Shown: positions 21,841 through 35,268 of the stretch, in pieces
Layout: every line of letters starts with the position of its first letter
Position numbering within the stretch: position 1 is the first letter of the stretch
NCBI GenBank assembly: GCA_019022495.1
Contig: JAFEKR010000015.1
Coordinates: 930,001 to 994,000 of the forward strand
Direction of reading: 5' to 3'
Length of the DNA: 64,000 nt
Source of the DNA: Epichloe hybrida
Taxonomy: Eukaryota; Ascomycota; Sordariomycetes; Hypocreales; Clavicipitaceae
Program-made: the position numbers and the translations under genes
The notes under the pieces: generated by a model
The model's input: only the letters and a program-made list of their open reading frames with translations
Told to the model about the DNA's origin: nothing
Database searches by the model: none

Positions 21841-24800
21841 CTAGAACTTCTCTCTTTTAACATAATTATTAACACGCGATATTAATTGTAAAAATAAAAA
21901 AGGAAAGACAGATTAAGAATATAATTAACAGGGGATATAAGGAAAAGAACTTATAGCCTATCTAGGTATATAGTTACTAATAAAAGGGAAACAACAATCT
22001 TGCTTAGCTTGTAAGCCTATGTAAGGATAAGTAAGTCCTTCCGAATCCCTTCTTTTCCTTAAAATAACACATATACTATACCTTAGCGCGTATATAACGT
22101 CTTCCTCCTCCTTAGCAACACCTTTATTCTCCTACGCACCGCCATTAATTTCTATGGTCCACTAGGAGGGCCTAGTAGGCTAGCGTAATTATGGCTACTA
22201 GGGATATTAACTATAAGGGCATAGATCCCCTGTGTATCACTATCCCATCCCTATAGCTATCCTCCTAGAGAATTACCTTTTCCTCTTACCACGTGTATAT
22301 TATGCGCGGGTAACCTATCCCTCTATCTAGATAGTTATCTAGTTAGTTAAGATAAAGCTCTTAAGGGCCTTATTAGGTAATGCCTTTATAAAGGCATTAG
22401 CTAGGTTATCCTCTTTATTAATCTATTAGATCTCGTAGAGTTCTTGGCGTTTATATAACTGTTAAAGGGCTATAATATCAATTATTAGGCGTTTCTCCTT
22501 TGTTATACTAAGCTTAACAAGGCACTTATATAAGGAGTATAAATTCATATATACAATAACCAGGATCTTTAGGAGCTTTAGTTAGTTAGTAACTAAGTTT
22601 AGGGTAGTTATAATTATATAAGCTATATTAACACTAGCTACCATGCTATAGACTTCTAAGGTAAGCACACTTCGTGTAACTCTCTTGCTCTTTGTTAAGC
22701 TAAAGTGCATAATATTACCTTTAATTATAAACTTGCTATTAGTATAGTCTTTGTTTGCTAGGATAAGTATATATCCTAGTTATAAGGATAGGTCCTAGTT
22801 ATTAGCAAAGGATTTATCTACAAAGGCAAAGAGCTTCGTCTTCTTAAGGTTGATTGGAATGAATATCAGACCTCTCTCTAGGTAATCTATCTACTACTTT
22901 AGGCAGTAATTAAGGGCTTTTACATCCTCTAGGGTTGGCTCCTAGTGTTATATAGCAATAGATAGGTTAAAGTAAGCCTCTAGTTAGTAGATTAAGGCGA
23001 TGTAAGCGCCTTAGGCCCTCTGCTCGACGTATTTACACTTTAAGTTAGTTATTAGAACTAACTCTAACTTATTGCTCTACCCTTTCTACTAGATCTTAAT
23101 AGTATTATTCTCTAGTAAGATAATGCCACTATTAAACGTAAGAGAGCAGTCCTAAGTTAGGAATTGCTTTAGCTTTGCGTTAAAGCTTACTATAGTAAGC
23201 TAGGTCTTTTCCTTCTTAGAGAACTTCTTATCTAAGAGGCTAATTATGTTATTAGTTTACATTCTAATATAGGTAAAGTTAGGGCTTTCCTTTATAATCA
23301 CAAGCAGGCAGGGATTATACGTAAAGGTTTCTATCTAGAGGTTCTCTCTATAATGCTTATAATACATAACCTACTAGTATATTCCTACCTCTGCGAGCCC
23401 GTAAAGGGGTTTTATAACCCTTAAGATTATACTAGGCGGGTAGAGATACCATATCTGAATTAGTAAGCGCGCTAGGATTAGCCACTCTAGCAATATATAG
23501 GCCTGTATATAAGCCTAATAGATATCTCTTAGCTAGATAAGGAATTTCCTTAATCTTACTAATAGGGCTATCGTGAGGATAAGACATTAGCTCGCGCGTT
23601 AAATCGTTAGGGCCTGTGTAAGAATAGCCTGTTTCCCTTCATCCTCACACCCTTAGATTACAAGGCGTGACTTTTTGTAGGGTTCCGTTATCTTACCTTT
23701 GATCTCATTAATGATTTAGGAATTAAAGATTTAAATTCTACTATGTTCTTCCTCATCAAATATAATAAATTTAAACACACCTTACTTAATTAGGGTATTA
23801 ATTTCCGCTTTTATTAATAGCTTAAAAGGTTTGCTAGGGGTCTTAATAATTCCTTCCTTACGTAGCTTAATTACAAGAGCTAGGTCACTATATTCTTTTG
23901 CTAATAGGAAGGTATTAGCACCTTAAGGCATTATAGGAGGGTTTTTCTATGGCCTTCCGCGTCCTTGCTTTAGTGGTATTAGCAGCACTATATTCTTATT
24001 ATAGGCCCCTTGCCCTTTTTCTCCTTTCTCTTTACTAGGCTTTGCTATCTTCTTTACACTAGGGTTATTATAGTAGGGCTTAACAGATGTTAACCTAAAG
24101 GTCTTTAGGCCTCTAGGCATATTAAGTGTATAGCTTTCTCTAGTAATTACTAGTAGCTTGTATAGACCTACCTATCCCTTACCTTCTTGCTAGACCTTAA
24201 CCTTTAATCTAAGTAGTAGGCTAAGGGTCTTTAAGGTGTCTAGGCTATTGCGTTTAGCAAGGGCCTTATTAACCTTCCAGATAGCATAAAGTCTCTTAAT
24301 TTCTTTGGTAGCCTTCTATACTATAATCACACGCTATGTAATATTAGGTAATAGCAAGGACTTATTTATTATGCATAGGTAGGCTTTAAAGATAAGGAGG
24401 GTTAGGACAAGGCTATTAGGGCCTATAGTATTATTTAGGGCCTTAATTACTATTTAAAGGGTAATAGGTTCCGGCGTTATAGGGCATTTATATCTAATTA
24501 TATTATAGGCTCTTCAGAGCGGCCTATAATACCTTTTAACCTTCCTTATGCTATAGTGTGCCTTAATAGGGACTTCCTTAATCAAAATTAACATTAAAGC
24601 TACGAATTATCTAAATTCATCACTGTGGAAGTTTGTTCTAGTGTCTATGATAATAAAGTCCGGGGGGCCTAGGTAAGCATTAATCTAGCATATTTAGAGG
24701 GCTTCCTAGGTTATTTTCATAGAGATATTATTAAGGAATTTCGCTACGTTAAATGCTATAGCTATATCTACAGCGTAGAGTGTAGGGCAGTTGCTATCTA

Positions 24801-27800
24801 GGTAGAAGATATTTACTATTACTTTATAATTAAAGCTATACTTATCTTTAAGGGTAAACTTAAAGTAATTAGGGCTATTTACGTGCATTTAGTATTAGTA
24901 GCAGATTCTTATTAGCTTCTTAATAGCTTTAATATTAATGTCATGCCCTAATCTACAAAGAACCTTATGTAGACATTAGATTAATGGATGTCTAAAGCAG
25001 CAATATAATCACTATAGCTTGCCTTCTATAAGGTAGCTCTAAGTAACTACTTCTTCTTTCTGTGTAAGAAGCATCTAGGCATGGCCCTATTTACGTATAA
25101 TAGGGACTTTAATGTTTCCTTATTATAGCGTGTTTTTAGAGATATTAAAATTAATCTTTAGATAGTCTATATTATTAAGGGATAAAAGAAATAGAGTGTT
25201 TATAGGGATGACCTAAAAGAGGATATTTCTAAAGGGAGTAGGCACATTAGCCGCTCTAAGCGTGATAATCGGGTCTCCCACGCTAAATCTAACTAATACT
25301 TTCTTCTCTGTTAATTTATTAAGCTATAATGTAAGTATCTAACGTTATAAAGTAAGAAATTAAGGGTGCTCTACTGTAGAGAACTTTGCGGCTCCTATGT
25401 TAGGCATGATCCCTTAGAATATTGCATAGAAATAGCAATCTTCCAACATAAACGTCGCTAGGGCTTTATTCACGAGTTCCTGCTAAAAGGGGTCTTCTTT
25501 ACTTAGACTATAATAAGCTGCTTGCCTTATTAGGAATTAAACCATTCTTTTGCTATTAATCTGGGTTCTATAAGTAAAGAAGCTTATAGGTACTAGCCCA
25601 TCTGTATTATTAGGGCTATCATCAAATCCAATGCTCTTTATATACTAAGCGATTTTATTATTAATAGGGGGTTAGGACTTGTGTTCTCCCTTATACTAAG
25701 TAAGAAATAAATAATATAAGTCATTGGTTAAATCCGTAAGGTAGTGATTCTTGAAGCGTTAAAATGCCTTCTTATAGTTCTCTTTAGGGTGCTTAGATAA
25801 CTAGTATCCTTCCTTGCTATATATATAGCATTTCTTTATATAGGGAGTACCTCCTTTTCCTTATGGTTTCAAGGGGTATTAGGTCTCTTTTCTAGTCCTA
25901 TTATATCTTTGGTTAGTCTAGAATTACTCTAGGGTTGTAGTTTTAGTTAGGAACTATTAATAGTTCTTCTTCTCTTCCTTAATAAGATAAAGGGTTATTC
26001 TAATCCGTTTATAGAACTCTTATAGTCTATCCGGCGGATCTATAATTACTCCTCTACACTCTAGAATACTATAATAGGCTCTAATAAGTTAATTCTGGAG
26101 TGCCCTTTTAGTTTAGCCTACTTTAGGCACTACTTATTATAAAATAGCTAGTCTTTCTATAAGTTTATTAAAGTATTTAATTATTAACTTACTTAGGTTA
26201 TTATTTACTATTCCTTACAGGGAAGTGTTATTTTACTCTAGCAGATATCTTTACTATATATCCTTAGTTTTAAATTATTCTCTTATATAGCTAACAAGCG
26301 TAGGGAGATCTTATGGTTATCTAGGTTTAGAGAGGTGGTCTATATAGTATTACAGTGCTTTGCCTTTAAGCATAACCTTAAAAGCATAACTAGCTTATTT
26401 AGGCTAGATGTTAAGTAACTTATACTTCCTATGGAATATTTAAAGCTTTAATTTAAGGATATTATAGTTATTAGCGCCATAGAGTTACTCTTTAGGGTAT
26501 ACCTTAGATAAGTTAATAATTTACTTTAGTAAAGGTCTCTAGGTCTATAGGGGTCCTCTAGGTATTTCCCTTTATATCTATGAAAGGGGTAGTAGGGTCT
26601 TTAGGAAGTAAGAGGGTAGCTTTATAGGTAACACCCTTAGGGCTTATTATTCCCTTTAATCCTCCTCTTCCTTATATTAGGAAGGAGAAATTATAGCTCT
26701 TTAAGCTATGCTAGCAGGGGCACTACTAGCCCTAGATAGCATAGGTTACCTCTATTAGTAACTCTCCTGCTTAGGGGTATTATTAGTAGTATTAATAGGG
26801 TAATACTACTAACTTACCTCTAGTAAAGGTATAGGCAGGGGAGTCACCCGCAAATGCTTGTAAATAGTATTCTTAGGCGGTCTTAACTCTAGGTTAATTA
26901 ACCTTCCTAGGGGAGATTAACTAGGCCTTCCTAGAGGGGATTAACTTAGTTTTCCTAGGGGAGTCTAGCTTATTAATCCTTTTAATAGTAATCATACTAA
27001 CAACTAGGGTAACAGGGTAAGTTGCCTAGTTCTAACATCACCGTTATCTAGTAGATTACGGAAGAACTCTTTATTCTATAGGTTCTTTTAGAAGCCTATA
27101 TACTTCTTCCTAGCCTCTTTAATTTCTTTAAGAGTCTAAAATCTAAAATCTTCTTAGTTTACTACTTCTTTAAGGTTATTTACTATCTTAGTGCCTCTTC
27201 TAACAGTTATATACACTCTATTGTAAAGAAGATAGTCTTAAAGTCCATTTTGTAAAAGGTCTTTTCCTTCCGCGAACTTATCCCTTAACTATTTGTAGAA
27301 GTTATTGCTAAATTCAGAGAATAGTGTTCTTCTAAATAACCCTTACTCCTTATATTATTTAGTCTTTATAAGGATATAGAGACTAATTTCCTTAGGTATT
27401 ATTATCTCTTTATATTTAGAACTTTCTATTTATTAGAGTAGTTTTTCTATAATATATTATTAAAGCCTTATAGAAATATAAGGGTATAGGTTAGTGTAGA
27501 TAGGGGTTTTTCCTTTATTAGGGTATTTATTATTATCTCCTGTTTTAATGCCTTCTATAGTATTGTTATAGCTATTAGTCTCACTAGGAACTCTGAATTA
27601 ACTAGAGGTCCTAGATGGTTTAGCTATATCTAATATTCTAATTAATTAAGGGAGGCAAATCTTATAATGTAAGAAGAAAAGGGGTATAACTATAATTATG
27701 TAACGTGTTTTGGATGTGAAGGATCGCGAGGCAAGGCAGTTAACTTTAAATATATAATAAAATATATAATAAAGAAAGACAAGGGGATAGCTTAGCTACT

Positions 27801-28030
27801 AGTATTAAACCTTTCTTTATTGTTTTAGAGTCTATATAGATATAGATGTTAATACTAAAGTAAGAAGAGAGCTATATTATACCTTTCTATTAGTATAACT
27901 TATTATTAAACGTAGCCCTCTTATTTTATAGGGCGAGTTATTATTAGATAAGCTACCTCTTCTAATTAACCTTGCTAATCTGTGGTGTTTAAAGACTGCG
28001 TGGTTATCTATAAAGGTAACCACTAATTAG
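21841..28030 (-). pseudogene. Copia A2 gag-pol pseudogene
   Basis: Minus-strand Copia polyprotein relic, in the same order as A1. RNase H lies at about 22,350-22,600, the reverse-transcriptase tail at 23,150-23,450, integrase at 24,620-25,100 (open piece 24,706-24,888), and the gag/N-terminal part at 25,500-27,600. It is somewhat less mutated than A1 (more C and G, e.g. around 25,200-25,300), but no frame is intact. Stops cluster at former Trp and Gln codons. Confidence 0.8.
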
Positions 28031-28337
28031 TGTTAGATTCACAGGGTATTGAATTCAATGTAATACAGTTGTGAGCCTGAAGAATAGTATTGTCATTGAT
28101 TATCTATTCTAGGCTACGTTGTCTAGTATTATGATTGATTAAGTTATAGGAAAAGAGAGGTAAAAAGCTAGAAGTTATAATACATAAAGGGAAAAGGGGT
28201 TGCGCGTTTGTGTCCCTACATTTCCTAGCTAATTAACGTGCCGGGTTGTGGGTCACGTGTGGGGCCCGCGCGCGGCCTAAGCTTCTGCCGGGTAATTGCG
28301 GCTGCGACGCGCGATTGATATCACCTTTGTTCCAACA
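28031..28337 (-). repeat. Copia A2 5' LTR
   Basis: 307 bp, TGTTAGATTC..TTCCAACA. GC-rich patches (GGGCCCGCGCGCGGCC, 28,262-28,277) survive, making it the least mutated Copia-A LTR here and the best template for the family. The adjacent primer region read on the minus strand is CTAATTAGTGGTTACC; tRNA not identified. Confidence 0.92.
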
Positions 28338-29231
28338 TTTATTATAATTATAATAAAATAGCTTAATAGTAAAAGAAGTATTTATTAAATAAGTATTAAT
28401 TTTCTCTTTATAATAAATTCCTTATATATATAAGTATATTTTTATTAGAGTTTTAATCTTATTTATTTAGAATTATAAATTATTTCTTTAGGATAAATAT
28501 TATATTTAAAGTAAAAAAACTATATTAAAATATATAGTAAATCTTAAAAAAAAGCTAGAAAGATAAAATAACCTTTAAAATATAAAGAATAAATATTACT
28601 ATAAGTTAAGCCTAGATAATACTATTTATAGCTACCCTATATATATATATAGCTTAATATTCTAAATTAGCTAAAACTTTATAATTCTATAACTAAATAC
28701 CTAAATAGTATAAAAATTTAAGAATATCTTATTTAAATTATATTCAAAATCTACTATATAATAAGTATGTATATTACCTTACCTTTTTAATAATATATTG
28801 TATTATATTGTATTATATTGTAATGTATTGTATTGTATTGTATTATAATGTATTTTTATATAATAAATAATTATAATAAATTATAGAAAATAGATATAAG
28901 CATAGGAACACCCTTAATATATTAAGAAAAAAGCATTCTTTAAAATAGATATAAAAGAATATTACTAAGATATTATATATCTAAAATAAGCTTACTTTTC
29001 TAAATAAGCTAAAACTTTATAGATTTTTAAATAAATAACTAAATTATATATAAAAATAAGGATACTATAATTAGATTACTTAAAAAAACTACTATATAAT
29101 AAATTTATATAATACCCCACTTTTAATTTTCCCTAACAATACATTGTATTGTATGTATTGTATTGTATTGTATTGTATTTTTAATACAATACAATACACA
29201 ATACAATACAATACAATACAACAATGCTCTG
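28338..29231 (+). mobile_element. hAT-like element C3, right end
   Basis: AT-rich core, then a small TATTG-type array (28,795-28,855), more core, the conserved ATACCCCACTTTTAATTTTC stretch (29,111-29,130, also near 16,122 in C2), and a hairpin of (TATTG)n followed by (CAATA)n, ending ACAACAATGCTCTG at 29,231. The next 8 bp are CTCTTAGG, the expected right target duplication; its partner is outside the window. C3 differs from C1/C2 by using TATTG instead of TAGTG pentamers at its end. Confidence 0.75.
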
Positions 29232-29264
29232 CTCTTAGGTAGCTAGTAAGAGAAGCTTTAGAAT

Positions 29265-29560
29265 TATAAAAATAAAGGAATAGCTAAGTAAGAGATATAA
29301 GGGTACTTATATATTAACTAAAGCTTACTAGGTCTAAGTGTGTTATATATGTAAGTTACTAGCTTATAGCTAGTGGCTTACTAGTGTTACGTGGACCTAG
29401 CCCTAGGACGTAATAATCCTGCCTGTAATACGCTAGCGTACGGTTATGAGTAGGGCCTTATAAACCTGTATTTTATAAACCCCTAGAGGGTATAAATATA
29501 AGAGGTTATCTCTAGAAGATAATTAGAGTATTATATAGGCTATAGGAAGCTTCTTAATAA
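29265..29560. repeat. Decayed LTR-like fragment (family E)
   Basis: Related along about 130-190 bp to 53,842-54,040 (shared ACTAAAGCTTACTAGGTCTA and TTATAGCTAGTGGCTT). The copies differ mainly by C/T and G/A. A TATA-like GGGTATAAATATAAG lies near 29,489. It is interpreted as an LTR because the other copy begins TGTAAGAACAG, but no complete E element is visible, so the ends are approximate. 29,232-29,264 has no assignment. Confidence 0.45.
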
Positions 29561-29639
29561 TAGTTTCTTGATTTAATAAGCTTCCTTTTAAAGCTTAGCT
29601 TTATTTAAGGAAAAGAAAACCTATATATCTTTATAAAGA

Positions 29640-30693
29640 ATAATTTTATCCTATTTTTCTATGTAAATAATATTATAGTACTATACCCTAATAGATTTAA
29701 AGTAAAATTTAAAGAACTCTATAAATAACTAATAAATAGTCTAGATATTAAGAACTAAGGTAAATTAAATTAGTTCCTAGGTATTAAAATTATTAGAAAT
29801 TATAATACTAAAGAGATATAGTTATTATAGGAATTATATATTTAAAAAATTACTTAGAAGTTTATTCCCAATACTATTAATAATAAATTAAAGAGCTTAA
29901 TTATAACTCCTCTTCTAATAGCTATAATTTACCTAAATAATAAAAAGCTTTAGATAAGAAAATTAGCTACTATAAAGTAATTATAAGCTCTTTACTATAC
30001 CTTTATATTATTAAAAGACCTAACATAGTATTTATAGCTTTAAAGCTAGCCTCTTTTATAATAAATCTATTAGTAAAGTAGATTAAATTAGTATAAGGTG
30101 CTTTATTATATACTTAGAATATAAAGAAGCTTTACTTATAATATTTAGGTATAAATAGCTTTAATATATTATTTTCTAATATAAATACCTTACTTAGTAA
30201 TAATCCTAAGACTTAGAAGTTAATATAAGGCTATATTTTTATTATATATAATGCTATAATTAACTAGAAGTCTAGAAGGTGATATTATATAATAACTTTA
30301 AGTATAAAAGTAAAGCTCTTTACCTTAAATTATAGTATAAAAAAGTATATTTCTCTTAGTAAATTACTTTATAATATTAATATATATATACTACTACTCT
30401 TAATTATTTAGTATAATAATAAGTAAATAATTTAAATTACTAAATATATAAAAGAAAAGCTTTAAACTAGCCTTAAGTATTTTAATATAAATTAAATATA
30501 GATTTAAAAATAATATATAATAAGTAATATTAAGGTTAATTAAATAAAAACCTTTAAGATACTTATAAATAGCTTTATAAAGCCTTTATTAAGTTAAATA
30601 TATAAGGACTTTTACTATAAAATTAGCTTAAGGAAGATTTTTACTTAATTATAATACTAGAGATTATTTATAATCTCTTTTTATACCTTTAAT
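29640..30693 (+). pseudogene. Copia lineage D: reverse transcriptase end and RNase H relic
   Basis: Plus-strand conceptual reading gives FYVNNIIVLYP (Y-V-D-D active-site region with Asp to Asn changes, about 29,657-29,689), then in the same frame LNxFLGIKI (29,765-29,790), an RPDxxF-like segment near 30,010-30,040, and an RNase H C-terminus ending KPLL near 30,590. Stops replace Trp/Gln. The gag, protease, integrase and N-terminal reverse transcriptase are missing. The relic is cut by LINE L1 at 30,693, and its downstream part resumes at 44,485. It is a different family from A and B. Confidence 0.72.
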
Positions 30694-30839
30694 TATAATT
30701 ACTTAATTAAAAACTTCCACACTACTCTAAAGGTCTAGAATTACCTCTAAAATACAAATCATATTAATATTTAAATTCCTTACCTCCGTTTACCCCCCCC
30801 TATAATATTATATTATAATAAAGCTAGTAGTAAGAGTAT

Positions 30840-32230
30840 AAATATGCTAATAGTAATTAACTTAGGAGAAAGAAAGCTAGTATAAAGCTACTACTACCTA
30901 AATATAAGAATAAGATAGTTTAATATTTAAAGTAGTAAGAATAACTCTATAATAGACTCGAACTAATTTAAATATCTAGATAATATAAAATACTATAATA
31001 AAATTATAAGCCTTATCCCTAGTAATAAAGTTACTTAGGTATAGTATATTACTAAAGCTATTACTAGATAGGTAGTAAACTATATCTAAGCTAAAGTAAA
31101 GGTAATAAACTATAATAATAGTAATATTTATATTACTAAAGAAGCCCTTAAATAAGCCCTTAAAGAGGCTATTAAAGAAGGAACTAAAGGAAGTAATACA
31201 TTAACCTAGGTAAGTATTACTACTAGCCTAGCTCCTAAATAAATAAATAGCTTACCTCCCCCCCTCTAAATCCCTAGTAAATAAAACTAAGAGGTACTTA
31301 TTAAAGGGAATACTATCTAGGAATTACTTTAGTCTAGGGGTATAAAAAATATAGTAATAGTAGTAAATAAAGCTATAAGCTAGACTATAGTAATAGTAGC
31401 TAGAAGACTCCTTAGTAAGAATATAATTATTACCTTTAAAGAAAACACTATCTAATATAAAGAAAACTAAAAATAGACTACTAAAGCATTTAGGCTAGAA
31501 GTAGCTCTTTACTATTATATACTTAGTATTATTATTAAAGAATTCCTAACTAAATATACCTCTCTTAAGAACTTAGTAATAGAAATTAGAAAAGCTAATA
31601 AGGTAAATATAGTAAAGGTAATAGTAAAATAACTCTAGGGTAAAGGCACCTAGAGAACTACTTTAATACTAGGCCTAGCTAAAGTAAAAGATACTAATAA
31701 GATATACTAAGATAGTATAGTCTTTAAAGTAAAGCTTTTCTAAACTAAACTATATAATAAGACCTTATAACCTTAATAATATTATAATTATTTTTAAACT
31801 AGCTATATAGCTAAGTTTTATAAGGTAATACTAAGGTATAGTAAGTATAAAGCTAGCTATTATAAGAATAGAGAGTTCTCTTACCTTATAAAAGATAAAT
31901 AAGTAAAGAAGAACTATATCCTATACTCTAGACTATACCTAGCCTAGTTAAGGGACTATTCTATCCTAAAAGAGAAGTAAAATACTACTAAAGTAAAATA
32001 TCTTAAATAGCTCTCTTACTTTACTACTTACTCCCTAAGTAAAGGCTTAATTATACCTTTTAAGAGACCTAGTATAATAGTAAAACTTATTATTATAGTA
32101 AGTAAAAAGAGAGAATACCTTATAAATATAGAATAAAGTACTAAATAACTAAGATTAGGAAGTATTAGATAGTATATAAAGTAACTTAAAACTAGAATAA
32201 AGCTAGTATAAGATAGTAATAACTAATAAC
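30840..32230 (+). pseudogene. LINE L1 ORF1 (gag-like) relic
   Basis: Plus-strand reading with stops. It has a region rich in Lys/Glu (ITKEALKxALKEAIKEGTKG, about 31,130-31,190) and near 31,780-31,880 a segment where Cys/His of CCHC knuckles would be expected but mostly Tyr codons (TAT, from TGT) are found. ORF1 of Tad-like LINEs carries such knuckles at its C-terminus. Ends are approximate. Confidence 0.5.
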
Positions 32231-32239
32231 CCCCCTAAT

Positions 32240-35200
32240 TAGTATAATAATATTATAAGTCCTTTTTTAGAATATAAATAAGAAGAATAAACTAGTATAT
32301 ATAGTACTTTATTACTAGACTAATATAAATATAATTATAATCTAAGAATAGGAATATATAAGAAACCTATAGCCCCTAGCACTAGGCCTTACTTAGTTTT
32401 AACTTATATATTATAATAAATATAATATAGTATATATAAATAAAAAATATAAAGTAAGGTTATAGTTAGCCTAGGGAGAGACTAACTAGTTACTAGTCAA
32501 GCTATAAGAAGTTAATATTTACTTTCTTTACTTAGAGGGATATAGTAATAACTAGAATACTTTTATTTATATAATTAACCTAAAGAAGCCTTATAACTAA
32601 AATGTATTTATAAGTAACTTTAACTAAAAGCACTCTCTCTAGGATAAGCTAAGTAAGAAAACTAATAAAGTAAATAAACTACTACAGTTTATAGACTAGT
32701 AAAGGCTTAGACTTATTATACCCTTGGGTAAACCTATAAGATAATATAAAGATAATAAAGATAGTATTATTAATTTAGTATAGGCTACACTAGATATTAA
32801 AGTTTACTATAAAGGCACTAAAGATATCCCTAGATTTAACTATATCCTATAACTAATTAGTATCTTTAATAAATAGTAAGAAGCTATCCCCTAGGTCCTT
32901 AGATATATATAGGGAGCTATAAACTAATTATATATAGAAGTAAAGGCTATAATTAGACTTTAGCTTAAAAACACGCTAGACTTATATAATAAAAAGGGAA
33001 TAAATAACTATATAATATAGCTTATTATAAGCTTATAATAAATTATAGATAAGGTAGTCTTAAAGAGGGCCTAGGGACTCCCTAGCCTAGAGGTATAGTA
33101 GTTAAGGAAAGCCTAAGAGTTAGTTAGTAAAGTAAGGTAAGTTAAGAGATAATAAAGACGCTAGAGAATTAATATAAACTTATAAGCCTATACTAAGGTA
33201 AATAAGGACTAAGAATATATTATAAGGGAAGAGAAAAGAAATATATAAAGGGATATATTATAAAAGGCTAATATATAGGAAAAAGACAGAGGGGTCTAGA
33301 GGCTTAAGAGATAAGCTTAGCTTTACAGCTAGGCCCCCCTAGAGCTCCCTAGACTCCCTAAGCTAGAAAGAAATAAAAATAACCCTAACCTAGCTACTTT
33401 ATATAATAATAAGGCTAGTATACTAGCATAAAGATTCTCCCCTAAGCTAATAGTAGACCTCTTATATATACTAGACCTCTCCTTCCTATAGCTAAAAAAC
33501 ACACTATTACTAAATAAAGAATAATTTAGGTAAGAGAAAATTAATAATATCCTAGTAAATATAGCTAGCTAAAAGGCACTAGGAGATAATAAACTCCTAG
33601 TAAGCCTTATTAAGGCCTATAATAACCTAGCTAAAGATACTATAGCTAGGCTCCTAAATATAGTCCTAGAAATAAAATACTTCCTAGCTTATTTCTAAAC
33701 TATAAGGGTAGTAGTAATTAGAAAACCTAGTAAAACTACTAAGAAAATAAGGAGAGCTAATATATAAAGACTAATCTTACTACTTAATATAATAAGAAAG
33801 ATTATAGAAGTAATAATAGTAAAGTAACTTATAGCTTTTACTAAGGTAAAGGGGCTACTCCCTAAACTCTAAATAAGTAATAGGATAAATAAATTAATAA
33901 AAACTATAATAAAAGTTCTTATTAAATATATTAGGGAGGCCTAGGGAAAGGGTAGTATTATCTTACTAGTATAAATAAATATATCTTTAGTATTTAATAA
34001 AGTTAGCTACCTATACCTAATATACTTACTTATAAAAATAAAAGTCCTATAATAGCTAATAGTAATAATATAAAGCTTTCTTATAAATAAAATAAGCTAG
34101 CTTAGCTTTAATAAAAAACTCTCTAGACTATTTATAATTAAGGCTAGTACCTTATAAGATTTACCTTTTTTCTTAATTCTTTTCTTACTTTACTTAGTAA
34201 AGCTTTATATTTACCTTTAGGCTATTTTAGGTATAATAGCTATAGGATTTATAGATAATATAAATATAGTAACCTTTAGTAAGAATATAATATAGACTTA
34301 AAGAAGACTTAAAGCTATATAAAAAATCTATAAGAAATAAGTAAAGTAAGTAAAAGTTAAGTTTAACCTAGCTAAAACTAAACTTATATACTTTAGTAAG
34401 TCTTATAAACCTCCCTAAGCTAAAGTCTAACTTAAAGTAAAGAAAATAGTGCTTATAGAATTATATAAATTCCTAGGAGTATAGGTTAATAAAAAACTTA
34501 ACTAAAGTACTTATAGAAATATTCTTAAGGGTAAGTTAGCCTAGTAGTAACTTATACTCTCTAAGCTAGTAGTATTAGCCTAGGGATATAGCTTTAAAAA
34601 TACTAGACTTCTATATATATAAGTAGTTTAGCTTATCCTTACCTATAAAGTAAGCGCTTACTATACCCTTACTAAGAAAGAAGAAAAGCTAAGAGAAGTA
34701 GTAAAAAGCTTTATAGTAAACTAATTAGCTTACCTCTAGATTATTATAAGGGTATTTAAGGCTATACCTATTATATAACTAAAGGTTAAGACTTATATCC
34801 CCCCCCTTAATCTTTACCTAAATAAGATAAAGTAAAGGTTTAAAAATAAAATTATTAATAGTAAGATAGCAAGAATAATCTAAGCTATAGCTAACTTAGT
34901 TATAATAGTACTATACTATAGAAAAAGACCCTTACTTACTAATAATAAGCTAGATATAGACTTAGATAAGGAATAGAAGAAATATTAGGAGAACTAGTAT
35001 AATAAGAAGAGGCTAGCCTAGAGTAAATATATTAGAGAACTAACTAAAGACTAACTACCCTCCTATAACCTAAAGGAAATCTAGGAATTTTACACTAATA
35101 TAAATAAGTATATCTCTTTAATAATTATATAACTATATATAGGAAAGATAGGCCTAAATAAGTTCCTATTCTAAAGGAAGGTTCCTAGGGTAGTTTTACC

Positions 35201-35268
35201 CTTATATAGCTATAGTTAAGCTATAGAAGACTAATACTATATACTAGTTAATTATAGTAAGTATAACT
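32240..35268 (+). pseudogene. LINE L1 ORF2: endonuclease and reverse transcriptase relic
   Basis: The endonuclease C-terminal part is readable at about 32,700-32,860 (IIPLGKPIRxYKDNKDSIIN then LDIKVYYKG). The reverse-transcriptase active-site block is at about 34,235-34,280, AIGFIDNINIVTF, where LINE enzymes have G-F-V-D-D. Downstream, AKTKLIYFSK and ELYKFLGV (34,370-34,480) are the expected LINE motifs in the same region. Stops are mostly TAG. The frame is interrupted by B2 at 35,268 and continues after 42,485. Confidence 0.72.

Larger units (their letters stand above)
21534..28337 (-). mobile_element. Copia-A LTR retrotransposon A2, complete
   Basis: 6,804 bp between two 307-bp LTRs (21,534-21,840 and 28,031-28,337), flanked by TTTAT on both sides. 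Minus-strand orientation, like A1, and tail-to-tail with A3. Inserted in hAT C3. Colinear with A1 over its whole length; differences between the copies are dominated by C/T and G/A exchanges. Confidence 0.94.
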
